From positions 62,001 to 126,000 of the forward strand of contig NZ_NFJP01000004.1 in NCBI RefSeq assembly GCF_002159915.1: 64,000 nt of DNA, read 5' to 3'. Source of the DNA: Gordonibacter sp. An230. Lineage in GTDB: Bacteria > Actinomycetota > Coriobacteriia > Coriobacteriales > Eggerthellaceae. Below are positions 62,798-64,000 of this stretch, piece after piece (positions within the stretch are counted from its first letter, which is position 1; each line of letters begins with the position of its first letter). The translations under genes and the position numbers were made by a program. Under the pieces are notes generated by a model. That model saw nothing but the letters and a program-made list of their open reading frames with translations, was not told the origin of the DNA and searched no databases.

Positions 62798-63307
62798 ATG
62801 GCCAACATCAAGAGCCAGAAAAAGCGCATCATCACCAACGAGAAGGCCCGTCTGCGCAACCGCGCGGTGAAGAGCCAGCTCAAGACCGCAACCCGCCACG
62901 TGAAGGATGCCGTGGCCGCAGACAACGGCGCCGAGGCCTACGCCGCCGCTTGCGCCGCATGCCGCCTCATGGACAAGGCTGCCGCGAAGGGCGTCATCCA
63001 CAAGAACCAAGCCGCCAACCGCAAGAGCGGCATCATGAACCTCGTCAACGGCATCGTCACGGACGCCGATCGCGCCGCCTATGTGAAGCCGGAGAAGAAG
63101 GAGCAGAAGACCGGTTCCAAGAAGGCCGAGCGCAAGGCGGAGCGCAAGGCGGAAATGAAGGCCGCCTCCGAAGCGAAGGCGAAGCGCCGCGAGAAGCAGC
63201 TCAAGGAGGAGGCCGCCGCCGCGAAGCGCAAGGCGAAGGAGGCCGAAGAGGCCGCCAAAGCCGAAGCCGAGGCTGCCGCCGAGGGCGCCGAAGAAGCCGC
63301 CGAGTAA
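62798..63307 (+). CDS. rpsT: 30S ribosomal protein S20 with long C-terminal extension
   Basis: A 169-residue protein. Residues 1-~90 are a full S20 ([40 protein letters not shown]). Residues ~97-169 are an added tail: first Lys/Arg/Glu/Ala repeats ([20 protein letters not shown]), then Ala/Glu-rich helix. S20 is normally 85-90 residues, so the tail nearly doubles it. ATG 62798 has the site GGAGGAAG. Codon use stays continuous through the tail with no sign of frameshift. Confidence 0.95.
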   Translation: MANIKSQKKRIITNEKARLRNRAVKSQLKTATRHVKDAVAADNGAEAYAAACAACRLMDKAAAKGVIHKNQAANRKSGIMNLVNGIVTDADRAAYVKPEKKEQKTGSKKAERKAERKAEMKAASEAKAKRREKQLKEEAAAAKRKAKEAEEAAKAEAEAAAEGAEEAAE

Positions 63308-63350
63308 CCGATCCGACAGGGTATCGCCCAGCGATCCTTCCGCATATCAA

Positions 63351-63390
63351 GAGCCGAGAGGCCCCCGGAGCACCGGGGGCCTCTCGGCTC
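63351..63390. terminator. Strong 18-bp stem hairpin after rpsT
   Basis: A perfect 18-base stem with the loop AGCA, 43 bases after the rpsT stop. No T-run follows on the plus strand. The region from here to 63775 contains no gene that I can support. Confidence 0.8.
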
Positions 63391-63775
63391 GAAGAGGATG
63401 AACGACCCACCGCTGGCGCACGCGTCTTCGAGCACTTGCACGAATCGACGATACCTCGCAGCTCGCAGCCTTCCGCCGACGAATCAGGAGCGACACGGCT
63501 CGGCATGCTGCGGCCCAATTCACAGCGGGATCGGCCTTTTCGCCGCAGAATCCGTCGGATCGCTATCGAAACCGGCCCCGTCCACAAGGCCCCTCGTTTC
63601 GCCATGCATCTTCGCGAGCTGGGAAGACGCAGCATGCAATGCGGCGATGGCCCCCTTTTTTCTCCTGGAATCCGGCATTGATCGGCGAAAGTTTGCGCAT
63701 CGCGAGACGTTCGGCGCGAACGAGCGCTCGAATCGTCGCAGAAAAGCCCCGACGCGGAGGCGCGCAGCAACAGCC

Positions 63776-64000
63776 CTACCGTCTCGCGGCAACGCTCAGC
63801 GCCCATTCGAGAAAGGCGGCGTGCGCGTCCGCACCGCTTTTCATGGCACGCTCGGCATCGCGAGCCGACACAAGGGCCGAGCGCAGCTCGGCGACGGAGA
63901 AACCACGGGCCCACGCAGCATGGTTCTTGACGCGCCACTCGGGCGCCTTGAGCGCTGCGGCGATGCCGCGGGGGTTTCCGCGATCGATCATGCTGCGCGC
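63776..64000 (-). CDS. holA: DNA polymerase III delta subunit, C-terminal part (runs off the window)
   Basis: The last 74 residues of a gene whose 5' part lies beyond base 64000; the frame is open to the edge. The helical C-terminal clamp-loader domain is recognisable: LKAPEWRVKNHAAWARGFS and LVSARDAERAMKSGAD. HolA loads the beta clamp as part of the tau/gamma complex. Its place next to rpsT and lepA is the common order and supports the call. Confidence 0.82.
   Translation of the reverse strand, partial: ARSMIDRGNPRGIAAALKAPEWRVKNHAAWARGFSVAELRSALVSARDAERAMKSGADAHAAFLEWALSVAARR

Noticed and set aside
1-64000. CRISPR array, prophage, transposon or integron
   Set aside because: No regularly spaced direct repeats, transposase, integrase or phage structural gene was seen on either strand.

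Overview
The window is GC-rich, almost fully coding DNA from an actinobacterial chromosome. I place it in the class Coriobacteriia, probably family Eggerthellaceae, with moderate confidence and by recognition only. The reasons are the actinobacterial gene order (ftsK, rodZ-like, rimO, pgsA, recA, recX, miaB, miaA, hflX, lexA, nrdR), RNase Y and RNase J together, an indolepyruvate oxidoreductase/phenylacetate-CoA ligase operon, MenA, a haem-motif (CXXCH) lipoprotein, VanRS-like regulation, and many GTG starts. I found no tRNA, rRNA, CRISPR array, transposase or prophage gene.

Layout. 1-5.7 kb (+): the 3' end of a D-Ala-D-Ala carboxypeptidase, a zinc-ribbon/FHA protein, and the translationally coupled iorA-iorB-ACT-paaK operon for oxidation of aromatic 2-oxo acids. 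5.7-14.8 kb: gluQ, a menaquinone block (DUF2974 hydrolase, menA, small membrane protein), a thioesterase/tyrosine phosphatase/PAP2 operon, a lipoprotein, a gene-poor stretch, a MerR regulator behind a 45-bp palindrome, dut and nrdR. 15-16.3 kb: lexA with a divergent small membrane-protein gene across LexA boxes. 16.8-26.3 kb (-): hflX, miaA, miaB, spoVS, a GHKL ATPase, rny, recX and recA, the last under an SOS promoter. 26.5-40.7 kb (-): a PgsA-CinA fusion, rimO, yajQ, rodZ-like, ftsK, RNase J, dapA, dapB, pnp and rpsO. 40.7-45 kb is the accessory part: an acetyltransferase, an MntA-HepT toxin-antitoxin pair, a VanRS-like two-component system and a divergent C39-like peptidase. 45-64 kb (-): recO, a zinc-ribbon/PASTA protein, era, dgkA, ybeY, phoH, a second C39-like gene broken by a TGA, mtaB, rsmE, dnaJ, hrcA (CIRCE), hemW, dusB, a nitroreductase, small membrane proteins, lepA, a CXXCH lipoprotein, rpsT with a long extension, and the end of holA.

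Themes. Three methylthiotransferases (MiaB, RimO, MtaB) with MiaA, DusB, RsmE, YbeY, GluQ, Era and LepA form a translation and RNA-modification core. RNase Y, RNase J and PNPase supply RNA decay, and the last two carry basic low-complexity tails. DNA repair (recA, recX, recO, lexA) is tied together by visible LexA boxes. The most notable non-routine items are the SOS-controlled small protein opposite lexA, the PgsA-CinA fusion, the MntA-HepT pair lacking the usual acceptor tyrosine, the VanRS-like/C39 locus with a PmrA-type direct repeat, the nonsense-interrupted C39 gene, and two long intergenic inverted repeats.
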